50,289 bases of DNA from positions 1 to 50,289 of the forward strand of contig CAZSAT010000045.1 of assembly GCA_964604675.1 (NCBI GenBank), in the 5' to 3' direction. Shown in pieces: positions 1-8,390 of the stretch (its first letter is position 1; every line of letters starts with the position of its first letter). Both the position numbers and the translations under genes were made by a program. The notes below the pieces were generated by a model. The model did not search any database, was not told the origin of the DNA, and saw nothing but the letters and a program-made list of their open reading frames with translations. This DNA is from CAZSAT01 sp964604675. GTDB taxonomy: Bacteria; Myxococcota_A; UBA796; CAJQPC01.

Positions 1-364
1 CAGGGATAGCGCTCATGAACCGACCTCACGCGGCGATTCTCGCACGAGGTGAGGCATCTCGACGGGAGCTTCCGGGTCTGGTCGGGCCGGTCTGGGTCCC
101 CCACGGCTCGATCGGGCAGCGTTCATAACGGCGAGACGGGGACTGGCTGGGCGTCGGGCGTAGCTGTCCCTGCCAACCGCCTCGCCGGGCCGCGGCAGGT
201 CAGCCCGCAGCGGCGGCCGGCGGGGCCCTGCTGTCCTTCGTCACGCCGCGGAAGACCAGCCCGGCTGGGTAGCCCTGGATCACCCGCCACAGCTGCATCC
301 GCTCGCCACAGCGGCGACACGCCCGGGCTCGGACCTCGAACGCGCGCCACAACAGATCCTCCCA
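1..364. repeat. Direct repeat copy 1: 3' end of an IS91-like element
   Basis: These 364 bases recur, identical as far as I can compare them, at 7743-8106 in the same orientation. The left edge coincides with the start of the window, so the true repeat probably extends further left. The minus strand carries the C-terminal end of an IS91/ISCR-type transposase. Beyond its stop lies a non-coding tail with an inverted repeat (CCTCAC at 24-29, GTGAGG at 49-54), where a rolling-circle origin end (oriIS) would be expected. The right edge at 364/365 joins directly to the nnrS-like reading frame, so this copy is the piece that broke that gene. Confidence 0.8.
200..364 (-). pseudogene. IS91-like transposase, C-terminal fragment (copy 1)
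   Basis: About 55 codons of a Y2 rolling-circle transposase C-terminus survive, reading WEDLLWRAFEVRARACRRCG and then ERMQLWRVIQGYPAG. The pattern W..LL.R.F....C..CG..M.L..VI is the usual end of IS91/IS801-type transposases, just after the CxxC pair. Nothing upstream of the WEDLL block is present here because the frame is fused to nnrS sequence at 364/365. The catalytic HUH and tyrosine motifs are absent, so this copy cannot encode an active enzyme. The family call rests on this short conserved tail alone. Confidence 0.6.
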
Positions 365-611
365 GCCAGAGCAACACCAACCCCGCGAGGGGGGCACCCG
401 AGAGCGGCGTGGTGCTGGTCCACTTGGGTACGGCGGTGAGGAAGAAGCCCCCGAGCACGGCGCCGACGAAGCCGTGCACCAGCTCGTGGGCGTGCCACGC
501 CGGGGTCATGGCGGCGGTGCCGTGGCCGCTCAGGGCGACGAGCCACGCGGGCACGAGGAGGGTCCCGGCGAGCCCGAAGAAGGGCCGGAAGCCCATGGCG
601 AGCGCGGTCAT
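365..611 (-). pseudogene. nnrS: NnrS-family membrane protein, N-terminal fragment broken by IS91-like DNA
   Basis: The first 82 or so residues resemble the start of NnrS, a haem- and copper-containing inner-membrane protein linked to nitric-oxide stress and denitrification. Visible family features are MGFRPFF near residue 7, a hydrophobic stretch, the WHAHE motif with conserved histidines near residue 39, and GGFFLTAVPKWT followed by LSGAPLAGLVLLW. Family members run to about 400 residues with many membrane helices, so roughly four fifths are missing. The frame runs out of nnrS sequence into the repeat at 364/365. The break coincides exactly with the repeat edge, so insertion or one-ended transposition is the simplest explanation. 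Confidence 0.7.
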
Positions 612-918
612 GGCAGGTCTCGGGGTGGGTTGCTCGCGGGTGTAGGAGGATCTTCTCTACGGGCCGCGCCTATCGCGAGCCGGCGGGTAGCGCGGTGGGG
701 CGAGATCACCGCCAGACCGTGGCCGCTCTCTGGGACCGCCCGATCCAGAGCCGATGGCTCGGCTCGCCGGCGCTGGGGCATCGCACCCTCCGCGCGAAGA
801 TCGTGTCGAAGCGTCACCGGATTCCGCGCGCTGTCGCGCCTCGTCATCGACTTCCACGAGGCCGTTGACGCAAAGCTCCCGCTCGGTTCCTGAAGGGGGG
901 TACTGTCCTGGAGATCCC
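612..918. other. Intergenic, no gene recognised
   Basis: This stretch lies between the divergent nnrS fragment and gldA. Open frames cross it on both strands, but none resembles a protein family and all look like products of high G+C content. A TACTGT box at 901-906 could be a -10 element for the gld operon, twelve bases before the GTG start. Confidence 0.4.
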
Positions 919-1854
919 GTGATCGCGATCGAGAAGTTGACGCGCCGCTACGGAGACCTGGTCGCCCTGAACGAGGTCTCCGTCGAGATCGGACGCGGAG
1001 AGGTCGTGGGGCTGTTGGGCCACAACGGTGCCGGCAAGACCACGATGATGAAGCTCTTGACGGGCTACCTCGAGCCCAGCTCCGGTCGCGTGACCGTGGG
1101 CGGCGCCGATATCGTGACGCAGCGCCGCCAGGCGCAGTCCCTGGTCGGCTACCTGCCCGAGAGCGCCCCGCTCTACCCGGAGATGCTCGTCCAGGACCAG
1201 CTCCTGACCATCGCCGCCCTCCGCGGCGTGCCGGCGAGCGAGCGCGTCGACAACGTGCTGGCCGCCGCCCGCTCCACCGGCCTCACCGACCGCCTCCTCC
1301 AGCCGATAGGGACGCTCTCCAAGGGCTACAGACAGCGCGTCGGGCTGGCCCAGGCCATCCTCCATCGCCCCGCGGTCCTGGTGCTGGACGAGCCCACCAA
1401 CGGCCTCGACCCCACCCAGATCCACGGCATCCGACAGCTCGTCCGACGGCTCTCCGAGGGCAGCACGGTGCTGGTGTCCACCCACATCCTCCAGGAGATC
1501 GAGGCTGTGTGCGACCGCGTCCTGGTCCTGGTCGGTGGGCGACTGGTGGCCGACGCGCCTCTCTCCGAGCTCACGGCCAGCGTTGCCGTGCGGGTCTCGC
1601 TGGAAGCCGGCGCGAGAGAGGTCGCCGAGCGACTCGGGCGCTTCGGGAGCGTCCGCCGCCTGGGGCCCGACCAGCGCCTGCCCGGCTTCGATCTCTGGCA
1701 CCTCGGCTGCGAGGATCCAGCCCAGGCCTCCCCCGCGGTCGTCGAGCTCGCCCGCGAGGCGGGCTGGCGCCTCGGCGCGGTTGGACCCGACCACCGCAGC
1801 CTCGAGCAGGTCTTTCAAGAGCTCCATGACCACGCCATCGGGGAGGTCGCATGA
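919..1854 (+). CDS. gldA: ABC transporter ATP-binding protein, GldA-like
   Basis: ATPase subunit of an ABC-2 type exporter, 311 aa. The Walker A motif GHNGAGKTT is at residues 34-42, the signature LSKGYRQ at 133-139 (the normal LSGGQ replaced by LSKGY, as in GldA and other ABC-2 ATPases), and Walker B VLVLDEP ends near 159, followed by NGLDP. A switch histidine is visible in VLVSTHIL. The C-terminal third is the DUF4162-like tail common in this subfamily. The GTG at 919 was chosen because GGAG lies at 910-913 and the ABC fold begins at once; the frame stays open upstream without similarity. The stop overlaps the permease start as ATGA. In Bacteroidota the Gld ABC proteins serve gliding; outside that group the substrate is unknown. 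Confidence 0.88.
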   Translation: MIAIEKLTRRYGDLVALNEVSVEIGRGEVVGLLGHNGAGKTTMMKLLTGYLEPSSGRVTVGGADIVTQRRQAQSLVGYLPESAPLYPEMLVQDQLLTIAALRGVPASERVDNVLAAARSTGLTDRLLQPIGTLSKGYRQRVGLAQAILHRPAVLVLDEPTNGLDPTQIHGIRQLVRRLSEGSTVLVSTHILQEIEAVCDRVLVLVGGRLVADAPLSELTASVAVRVSLEAGAREVAERLGRFGSVRRLGPDQRLPGFDLWHLGCEDPAQASPAVVELAREAGWRLGAVGPDHRSLEQVFQELHDHAIGEVA

Positions 1855-4670
1855 GCAGCATCGTCGAGATCGCGCGGAAGGAGCTCCGCGCCTGGTTCGA
1901 GTCCCCGGTCGCCCTCCTCTTCCTGGGGGCCTTCCTGGCGACGACGCTGTTGGGCTTCTTCACCCTCTCCGCCTTCTTCGCTCGGAACCTCGCCGACCTC
2001 CGGCCCCTGTGGGCGTGGCTCCCGCTGCTCTTGATCCTCCTGGTCAGTGCGATCACGATGCGCCAGTGGGCCGAGGAGCGAGCGCGCGGCACCCTCGAGG
2101 TGCTGCTCACCACGCCCGTGCGGACCTGGGAGCTCGTGGCCGGGAAGTTCCTGGCTGGTGTCGCCCTCGTGGCCCTCGCCCTGGCCCTCACCCTGCCGCT
2201 CACCTTCACGGTCGCCAGCCTCGGAGAGCTGGACTGGGGCCCCGTGCTCGGCGGCTACATCGGCGCGCTGCTGCTCGGCGCCGCCTACCTGGCGATGGGG
2301 CTCAGCGTCTCCGCGCGCACCGACAACCCCGTCGTGGCCCTGATGGGCACCCTGCTCGTCGGCGGGGCCTTCTTCTTCGTGGGCCACCCGAGCTTCACGG
2401 GCTTCTTCGGCGACACCACCGCCGAGATCCTCCGAAGCATCGGCACCGGGAGCCGCTTCGAGAGCATCGCCCGAGGGGTCCTCGACCTGGGAGACCTGGC
2501 CTACTACGCCAGCCTCGCGCTCACCTTCCTCGTCGTGAACGTACACGTGCTGGAGATCGACCGCATCGATCCCACGAGCCCCCACGGCGCGGCCGCGCGC
2601 CGGCGACGACTGCTCAACGGGAGCCTCGTGGCGATCAACGCCGTGCTGCTGAGCGCCTGGCTCTCCCCCCTCCACGGGCTGCGTGTCGACATGACCCGCG
2701 ACGGCCTCTACAGCCTGTCCCAGGCCACCGAGACCACGCTCTCCCACCTCGACGAGCCGCTCTACCTCGACGGCTACTTCTCCGACAAGACCCACCCCCT
2801 GCTCTCGCCCCTGGTCCCCCGCGTGAAGGACCTCCTGAAGGAGTACGAGGCGATCGGCGGCGGGAAGGTGAAGGTCCGCTTCGCCGACCCGAGCACCGAC
2901 GAGGCCCTGGAGCAGGAGCTGGGGCAGGCCTACGGCATCCGGAGCGTTCCGCTCGCCGTCTCCGAGCGCAACAGCCAGGCGGTGGTCAACGCCTTCTTCC
3001 ACGTCCTCGTCCGCTACGGCGACCAGCACGCCGTGCTCGGCTTCGACGACCTGATCGAGGTGCAGGCCTCCGCCACCGATGGGCTCACGGTCGAGCTCCG
3101 GAACCTCGAGTACGACCTGACCAGCGCGATCCGGAAGGCCAGCCAGGACTTCGAGAGCGTGGACAGCCTGATCGCTCGCCTCCCGCGGGACGCCAAGGTC
3201 ACCCTCTACGCCACCCACGACAGCACCCCGGAGTCCTTCGTCGGGGCCGTCGACGACCTCCGCACCCTGGGTGCCGAGCTCCAGGACAAGGGGATGCCCT
3301 TCGAGGAGATCGCGCCGCCTCTCGACGAAGACGCGATGATCCAACTGGCCGACGAGCTGGGCGTCCGGCCGATGGCCGCCGACCTCTTCGGGCAGCACCT
3401 CTTCTACGGCCAGCTCGTGCTGAGCGCCGGCGACCAGCACGAGCTGGTGACGGCCGGGGGCGAGCTCTCCGACACCCGGCGGGACGTCGAGGCCGCAGTG
3501 CGCCGCCTGTCCCCCGGACAGCTCGAGACGGTGGGGATCCTCACCGAGGTGCCCGAGGCGGAGCAGCAGTCCGGGCTGCCGCCCCAGTACCAGCAGCCAC
3601 CTCCCAGGCCCGACTACCAGCGCCTGGAGGCGTGGCTGGGCGACGAGTACCAGGTCGAGCGGCCCGACCTCTCCGAAGGCGAACCTCCCGACAACGTGGA
3701 CGTCCTGATCGTGGGCAAGCCCGGCGCCCTGAGCGACAAGGAGCGCTTCGCGCTGGACCAATACCTGATGCGAGGCGGCTCGGTCGTCGCCCTCGCCGGT
3801 GCCTGGGCGGCCGACGCCAGCTCCCGCAGCCTCTCGGTGAAGGAGAACGACGGCGACCTGGCGGATCTGCTCGAGGCCTGGGGGGTGAGCGTGGGGGACA
3901 AGCTCGTCGCCGACCCCCAGAACGCCTCCTTCCCCATGCCCGTTCAGGAGCGACGGGGGCCCTTCCTGGTCAACAGCGTGCAGATGCTGCCCTACCCCTT
4001 CTTCCCCGACATTCGCGCGGGAGGCTTCGACCGCGGGCACCCGGTGTTCGCGAGCCTCCCGAACGTCACGGTGCCGTGGTCCTCGCCGCTGACGGTGTCG
4101 GACTCCTTGCCCGAGGGCGTCGAGGCCGAGACGCTCTTGACGACGAGCGATGGAAGCTGGCTCACCGAGGGGATCGATCCCGATTTCAAGGCCTGGCCGG
4201 ACGCGGGCTTCGGCCCGAGCGGAGAGCAGGCGCCGCGGGTCGTCGCGGTGAGCCTGAGCGGCGCCTTGCCGAGCGCCTTCGCGGGGGACGAGGAGAGGCC
4301 CGGCGAGGGGGCGCTCGACGTGGCGCTACCCGGGGCGCGGCTGACGGTCATCGGCTCCGCGGAGATCGCCAGCGACCTGATGCTGGGCGTGGCCGAACAG
4401 ATGTCCGGCGAGGTCCACCGCGCGAACCTGGGGCTGTTGGCCAACCTGGTGGACTGGTCGGTCGAGGACACCGACTTGCTGTCGATCCGGCGCCCCGGGG
4501 CCTTCTCGCAGACCCTGCGGCCGATGAGCGACGACGAGCGTCGGCGCTGGGAGGTCGGCAACTACGGGGCCGCGTTCGCGCTGCTCCTGGGGCTCGCCTG
4601 GGCCGGGCGGCGGCGGCGCCGGCGAGCGCGGCCGCTCACGGCCCTCGTCGCTCATGGAGGTGTGGCGTGA
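1851..4670 (+). CDS. GldF-GldG fusion: ABC-2 permease joined to Gldg_ABC substrate-binding-like domain
   Basis: 939 aa. Residues 1 to about 235 are an ABC-2 permease with six hydrophobic segments and the motif RARGTLEVLLTTPVRTWELV after the second, as in GldF. After a basic linker (RRRRLLNGS) a further membrane helix leads into a large soluble GldG-type region: the DGLYSLSQAT segment near 285, a GKVKVRFADPSTD block, then a GATase-like half with DVLIVGKPGALSDKE and a final helix near the basic C-terminus. GldF and GldG are usually separate genes, though fused forms are known as Gldg-family proteins. It overlaps gldA by four bases and the DUF4340 gene by four bases (GTGA), so the three are one translationally coupled operon. 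Confidence 0.85.
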   Translation: MSSIVEIARKELRAWFESPVALLFLGAFLATTLLGFFTLSAFFARNLADLRPLWAWLPLLLILLVSAITMRQWAEERARGTLEVLLTTPVRTWELVAGKFLAGVALVALALALTLPLTFTVASLGELDWGPVLGGYIGALLLGAAYLAMGLSVSARTDNPVVALMGTLLVGGAFFFVGHPSFTGFFGDTTAEILRSIGTGSRFESIARGVLDLGDLAYYASLALTFLVVNVHVLEIDRIDPTSPHGAAARRRRLLNGSLVAINAVLLSAWLSPLHGLRVDMTRDGLYSLSQATETTLSHLDEPLYLDGYFSDKTHPLLSPLVPRVKDLLKEYEAIGGGKVKVRFADPSTDEALEQELGQAYGIRSVPLAVSERNSQAVVNAFFHVLVRYGDQHAVLGFDDLIEVQASATDGLTVELRNLEYDLTSAIRKASQDFESVDSLIARLPRDAKVTLYATHDSTPESFVGAVDDLRTLGAELQDKGMPFEEIAPPLDEDAMIQLADELGVRPMAADLFGQHLFYGQLVLSAGDQHELVTAGGELSDTRRDVEAAVRRLSPGQLETVGILTEVPEAEQQSGLPPQYQQPPPRPDYQRLEAWLGDEYQVERPDLSEGEPPDNVDVLIVGKPGALSDKERFALDQYLMRGGSVVALAGAWAADASSRSLSVKENDGDLADLLEAWGVSVGDKLVADPQNASFPMPVQERRGPFLVNSVQMLPYPFFPDIRAGGFDRGHPVFASLPNVTVPWSSPLTVSDSLPEGVEAETLLTTSDGSWLTEGIDPDFKAWPDAGFGPSGEQAPRVVAVSLSGALPSAFAGDEERPGEGALDVALPGARLTVIGSAEIASDLMLGVAEQMSGEVHRANLGLLANLVDWSVEDTDLLSIRRPGAFSQTLRPMSDDERRRWEVGNYGAAFALLLGLAWAGRRRRRRARPLTALVAHGGVA

Positions 4671-5611
4671 GGCGGACGAACACCCTGCTGGCCGTCGTGG
4701 CCGGCGTCCAGTCGCTCCTGGTGTCCCTGCTCTGGTGGCCTCGGGACGCTGAGGCACTGGCCTCGACGCCCTTGATCGGGCTGGAATCGGAGGCGGTCAC
4801 CAGGCTCGAGGTCCAAGCGGCACCCAAGGAAGGCGAGGAGCCCGAGAGCGTCATCCTGGAGCGTTCCGGGGACACCTGGGCGATCACCAGCGCGGGGGGC
4901 TACCCGGCCGATCCCGACAAGGTCGCGAAGGTGCTGGACGCCCTGCTCGGGGCGAAGACCCGCGACCCGGTGGGGACCACGGCGGCCAGCCACACGGCGC
5001 TGAAGGTGGCCGACGACGCCTACGACAAGAAGATCGTGCTGAGCTCCGAGGGAGGGGACCGCGTGCTCTACGTCGGGGCCGGCAGCGGGCGGGCGGCGAA
5101 CCTGCGCCTGGATGACAGCGACACCGTGTATCCGGCGCCCGGCGTGTCCCAGTGGTCGCTCGGTCAGCGCCCGAGGGACTACTACGACCCGCTGTACCTG
5201 GAGCTGAAGAGCGACGCGCTCACCAGCTTCTCGGTGGAGGGTCCCCAGGGCGAGCTCTCGCTGGAGCGCAAAGACGGCACCTGGACCAGTCCAGCCCTCC
5301 CCGAGGGGGCCAGCCTCGACCAGGCGGCGGTGGAGAAGCTGCTGAAGCCCCTGGCGAGCCTGCGGATCTCCGAGCTGCCCGAGGCTCCGAAGGCGCCTCC
5401 CAGCGGAGAGCTGAAGCTCGGTTGGACGGTTGACGACGAGGGCGAGAGCCTGCCGGGAGGCCTCACGGTCGGATCCGACCAGGACGGCAAGCGCCCCGTG
5501 CGCGGCTCGGACCGCGCCTTCACGGTGCTGGTGACCGCCTCGCGGCTCGACCCGCTGGGCGAGGCGAGCCTGGAGGGGCTCCTGGCCGAGGCGCCCGCGG
5601 ACGCGCCCTGA
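4667..5611 (+). CDS. DUF4340 domain-containing protein
   Basis: 314 aa, starting at a GTG within the GTGA overlap. One N-terminal membrane anchor (residues about 6-24, ending LLWWPRD) is followed by a soluble region with repeated ITSAGGYPAD / ERKDGTWTSPALPE-type units, as in DUF4340 proteins: a short strand, G-x-W, then xPxDxxxVxxLLxxL. Such proteins are regularly found directly after gldA-gldFG-type genes and are thought to act at the membrane with that transporter. The function is unknown. The C-terminus is complete and no frameshift is seen. Confidence 0.8.
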   Translation: MRRTNTLLAVVAGVQSLLVSLLWWPRDAEALASTPLIGLESEAVTRLEVQAAPKEGEEPESVILERSGDTWAITSAGGYPADPDKVAKVLDALLGAKTRDPVGTTAASHTALKVADDAYDKKIVLSSEGGDRVLYVGAGSGRAANLRLDDSDTVYPAPGVSQWSLGQRPRDYYDPLYLELKSDALTSFSVEGPQGELSLERKDGTWTSPALPEGASLDQAAVEKLLKPLASLRISELPEAPKAPPSGELKLGWTVDDEGESLPGGLTVGSDQDGKRPVRGSDRAFTVLVTASRLDPLGEASLEGLLAEAPADAP

Positions 5612-6040
5612 TCAGCCCAGGATCGCCTCGAATCGCCGATGAGGTGGTGCCGCGGTCGATCGGGCGCCGCCTCGCGCACGCCCTGGTGCGCTCACCGATG
5701 GTCGCCGCGACCTACCTCGTCTCCGGTGCCTCGACGACACCGCTTCGAGATCTTGCCCAGGAGGCGGTCGCCTCCGGTTTCGGGGTGGAGAGTCGTCGAG
5801 GTGGAGCCGGCGCTGCGCGACGGGGGGGGTTTCCGAGGTGTCCGTCTACCATTGTCCCCATAAAGGGCTGCCGATCGGCCTCGCCCACGCCGTCGCGTGA
5901 CGACCAGCGTGCGGTGGTGCTGCGCCTGGGAGGTCGGTGGGCGCCGAGCTGTCCGGCCGATCCGTGTCCGCTTCGGTCCTCCTCAGGGCAAGCCCAGCGG
6001 GTGGGGCTCCGGGTACCCCGACCCCAGCCCCGGCCCGAAG
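5612..6040. other. Degraded region, no intact gene
   Basis: Between the gld operon and the first transposase remnant. A plus-strand frame from 5644 stays open through the region, but only its distal part (after about 6040) matches a known family. The proximal part, including VAATYLVSGASTTPLRDLAQ, is not recognised. Given the transposase debris on the right, this is probably the edge of an eroded mobile element. Confidence 0.35.
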
Positions 6041-6313
6041 ATGGCGACAGCCGCCACGCTCGCCACGCTCCCGACAACGACGCCTACCTCCTCGCCAAGG
6101 TCCTGAGGGTGGACCGCGAGCTGTTGCATCCCGTGAAGCTGCGCTCGGCGGAGGCGGCGCGGGCGCTGCTCGAGCTTCGTGTGCGGGACACGCTGGTCCG
6201 GACCCGAAGCAGCACGGTGAGCATGGTACGTGGCCTCGCCAAGTCCGCGGGGGAGCGTGTGAGCACATGCTCGACGAAGACCTTCGCCCGGAAGGCCCGG
6301 CTCGGAGTGTTCA
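6041..6313 (+). pseudogene. IS110-family transposase remnant
   Basis: About 90 codons in frame with the open frame starting at 5644 read NDAYLLAKVLRVDRELLHPV, then KLRSAEAARALLELRVRDTL and SSTVSMVRGLAKSAGERV. This corresponds to the DEDD-domain portion of IS110-type transposases (D.NDA..LA...R.D..LL.P......A..DL...R..LV..R......RGL.K..G). The beginning of the DEDD domain and the C-terminal transposase_20 domain are missing or unrecognisable. It abuts a second, unrelated transposase remnant at about 6330. Confidence 0.6.
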
Positions 6314-6329
6314 GATACGCCACCGCGTT

Positions 6330-6925
6330 GCGGGGCGGCCTCGGAAAGGCGGTCGGAAGCGCTTCGAGACCGAGTGGCGTGAGCCGAAGGTGCTGCCATC
6401 TACGTCTTGGACGAGCACGGAAAGCGAGATCGGAAGGTCGCCAGCGTGATCGATGGGTGTGTTCACAACTCTGTGGATCCGCTCAGGTTCCGGAGCGAGT
6501 ACACCAAGTCGCGTGGCAGCTGGAGCGAGGCCTACCGCTGCGACTGGCTCCGCACGCAGAAGCAGCGGCTCAAGGCAGGACGCATCGAGGAGATCGCTGC
6601 TGTCTTCCATCGCCTGGAGAAGGGCAACCCCGACGCGGAGGACAAGGACCTGAACTACTGGGTACGGCACCGGGACCGCCTTCGCTTCGGCAGCTTCCGT
6701 CAGCGCGGCCTTCCCTGCGGCAGTGGAGCGGTGGAGTCCTCGGCTCGACGTGTCGTCAACCTGCGGATGAAAGGCGCGAGCGTCACGTGGACCGAGGAAC
6801 ACGCCGAGGGGATCCTTCACCTGCGCGCACACGCGAAGTCCGGGCGCTGGTCGGAGCTCGAGGACACCGTCCTACGCACGACGGGATGGCGCCCGACCGC
6901 CCGGCAGCCGAGGAAGGTCGCGTGA
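6330..6925 (+). pseudogene. Transposase remnant with frameshift and probable internal deletion
   Basis: Two frames together spell a DDE-type transposase. The first, GRPRKGGRKRFETEWREPKV, runs from about 6333 to 6395; the second, IYVLDEHGKRDRKVASVIDG, continues from about 6395. One base appears lost where VL should join IY. The C-terminal part has the conserved block GLPCGSGAVESSARRVVNLR and then WTEEHAEGILHLR, a hallmark of a widespread unclassified transposase group. Between VIDG (about 6450) and the helical DWLRTQKQRLKAGRIEE region (about 6540) the expected catalytic core is missing, replaced by about 25 unrelated residues. Neither half can be functional. Confidence 0.6.
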
Positions 6926-7020
6926 GCACCGGCTTTGGATCATCGCGCACTCGCCGTTGCCACAGACAGCAGGGCTGTGGGCGTCGACTCCACCTCCCGG
7001 AGCAGTGCACTGGAGAGTCC

Positions 7021-7647
7021 TCAGTGCCACTCACTGGCAGCTGAGCAATCCGGCTGCACCCATATGGTCGTAGCGTCGACGAACACCGGCTGCAGGTCTT
7101 CAGGTCTTTGTGGCCACGGAGGCGCCCCGGGCGCAAGCCACAGGTTCTCGGCTCCACCACCGTGCGCCTGCGGGATCGTGCTGACCGCGAGCAATAGCTT
7201 CGCTGACGGGCTCACACGACACTCGACCACGCCAACCCCCATGGACCCAGGCAGCTCGAATATCCAAGTCTCGTTCGTGTACGCATCGCCGCACGCCAGC
7301 CGACACTTGGCCGCAGCCAAACCAGACTGACCTATGTCTGACCCTGGTATTGCGTAGAGGAGCCCCTCGGACCACTGAAGGCCCGCTGTGTCACAAGTTT
7401 CCTGCGTGCCTACACTCGTGCGAACGGTACAGTAGCCGCCAGGGAGAATCGCAAGCGGGACAGTATCACGAGACAGCGTCCCAGGCGACGCGCGAGCAAT
7501 CTGTCCGGCGTGCTGTGTGGCAGCATCAGCCACAGGCTGTGATCGAGTGCTGCACCCTCCAAGGGCGACGATTACGCTGATGAACGGCGTCAGCACCAAG
7601 CCGCCACGAGCGACGCACAATTTGCTTGTCACGTCGTGTCGGCTCAT
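7021..7647 (-). CDS. Putative lipoprotein of unknown function
   Basis: 208 aa, no family recognised. The N-terminus has a lysine and arginine followed by a hydrophobic stretch (GLVLTPFISVIVALGGC) with a lipobox-like LGGC at 29-32, suggesting export and lipidation. Further cysteines occur at spaced positions in the mature part (GGYCTV, ETCDTA, AKCRLACG, VECRV, QPDCS), compatible with disulfides. The ATG at 7647 is preferred over an upstream GTG because AAGG lies 8 nt upstream and a TAAGGT box sits six bases before it. It is less G+C-rich than its neighbours, stands alone between mobile-element remnants, and may have arrived by transfer. Confidence 0.5.
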   Translation of the reverse strand: MSRHDVTSKLCVARGGLVLTPFISVIVALGGCSTRSQPVADAATQHAGQIARASPGTLSRDTVPLAILPGGYCTVRTSVGTQETCDTAGLQWSEGLLYAIPGSDIGQSGLAAAKCRLACGDAYTNETWIFELPGSMGVGVVECRVSPSAKLLLAVSTIPQAHGGGAENLWLAPGAPPWPQRPEDLQPVFVDATTIWVQPDCSAASEWH

Positions 7648-7653
7648 CGACAC

Positions 7654-7659
7654 ACCTTA
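7654..7659 (-). promoter_or_regulatory. Candidate -10 box (TAAGGT) of the orphan lipoprotein gene
   Basis: TAAGGT matches the TAnnnT core of a -10 element and ends six bases before the ATG at 7647. Transcription would begin at or next to the start codon, giving a leaderless or nearly leaderless mRNA. No clear -35 hexamer was found. Confidence 0.35.
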
Positions 7660-7742
7660 CACGGTAGCTGTGTCGTCATCGTTCCACGTGATCCAGTCCC
7701 CCAGGTCGCTGCCTCCCGAGTCTTGGGTCGAAACCCCACCGC

Positions 7743-8106
7743 CAGGGATAGCGCTCATGAACCGACCTCACGCGGCGATTCTCGCACGAGGTGAGGCATC
7801 TCGACGGGAGCTTCCGGGTCTGGTCGGGCCGGTCTGGGTCCCCCACGGCTCGATCGGGCAGCGTTCATAACGGCGAGACGGGGACTGGCTGGGCGTCGGG
7901 CGTAGCTGTCCCTGCCAACCGCCTCGCCGGGCCGCGGCAGGTCAGCCCGCAGCGGCGGCCGGCGGGGCCCTGCTGTCCTTCGTCACGCCGCGGAAGACCA
8001 GCCCGGCTGGGTAGCCCTGGATCACCCGCCACAGCTGCATCCGCTCGCCACAGCGGCGACACGCCCGGGCTCGGACCTCGAACGCGCGCCACAACAGATC
8101 CTCCCA
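7743..8106. repeat. Direct repeat copy 2: 3' end of an IS91-like element
   Basis: Second copy of the 364-base repeat at 1-364, same orientation. The two copies diverge after the shared CTCCCA at 8101-8106 (359-364 in copy 1). The shared inverted repeat CCTCAC...GTGAGG is at 7766-7771 and 7791-7796. Because copy 1 is cut by the window start, the left boundary of the repeat cannot be determined from this pair. Confidence 0.8.
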
Positions 8107-8187
8107 CGGCGTCCACCTCGGTCGCTGCGAACGGCTTCGACACCAGGAGCCACCCGTCGCGGCGAGGCAAGCTCCAGGCCAGGTCAA
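7942..8187 (-). pseudogene. IS91-like transposase, C-terminal fragment (copy 2)
   Basis: The same transposase tail as copy 1, but here preceded by RPRWTPW, which fits the RxxW...W context expected just before the LL.R.F block in IS91-type enzymes. This copy therefore keeps slightly more of the original transposase. Further upstream the frame (MTWPGACLAATGGSWCRS...) has no recognisable transposase sequence, so the gene is truncated or frame-shifted near 8110-8140. It is not an intact element. Confidence 0.55.
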
Positions 8188-8390
8188 GGAACGCTGTACG
8201 TCGCCACGGCACCGCGCTCAGCGCCGTCGAGCGCCCGACGGGGCTCCTATCGAGCGCTCGACAGCGACCAGGCGCGGGCCCGAGACTCATCCCAGGAGGC
8301 GCGCCCAGGGGTTGCGCCGTGGCCCCACCAGGCCCGAGCAGGCCGTCGGTCTCGGGTCCGTAGGGTCCAGCTCCCGCAGTGGCGTGTGCC
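8107..8390. other. Unassigned sequence beside the IS91-like fragment
   Basis: A minus-strand frame reads FLDLAWSLPRRDGWLLVSKP, which looks protein-like but belongs to no family I recognise. It could be a sliver of another gene joined to the element. Nothing else is seen before the toxin stop codon at 8391. Confidence 0.3.

Noticed and set aside
1815..4040. A 741-codon minus-strand frame opposite the Gld fusion
   Set aside because: No similarity to known proteins; the plus strand has clear permease and GldG domains.
6935..7330. Plus-strand 131-codon frame opposite the orphan lipoprotein
   Set aside because: No similarity or ribosome-binding site; the minus strand has a signal peptide, lipobox and promoter-like box.
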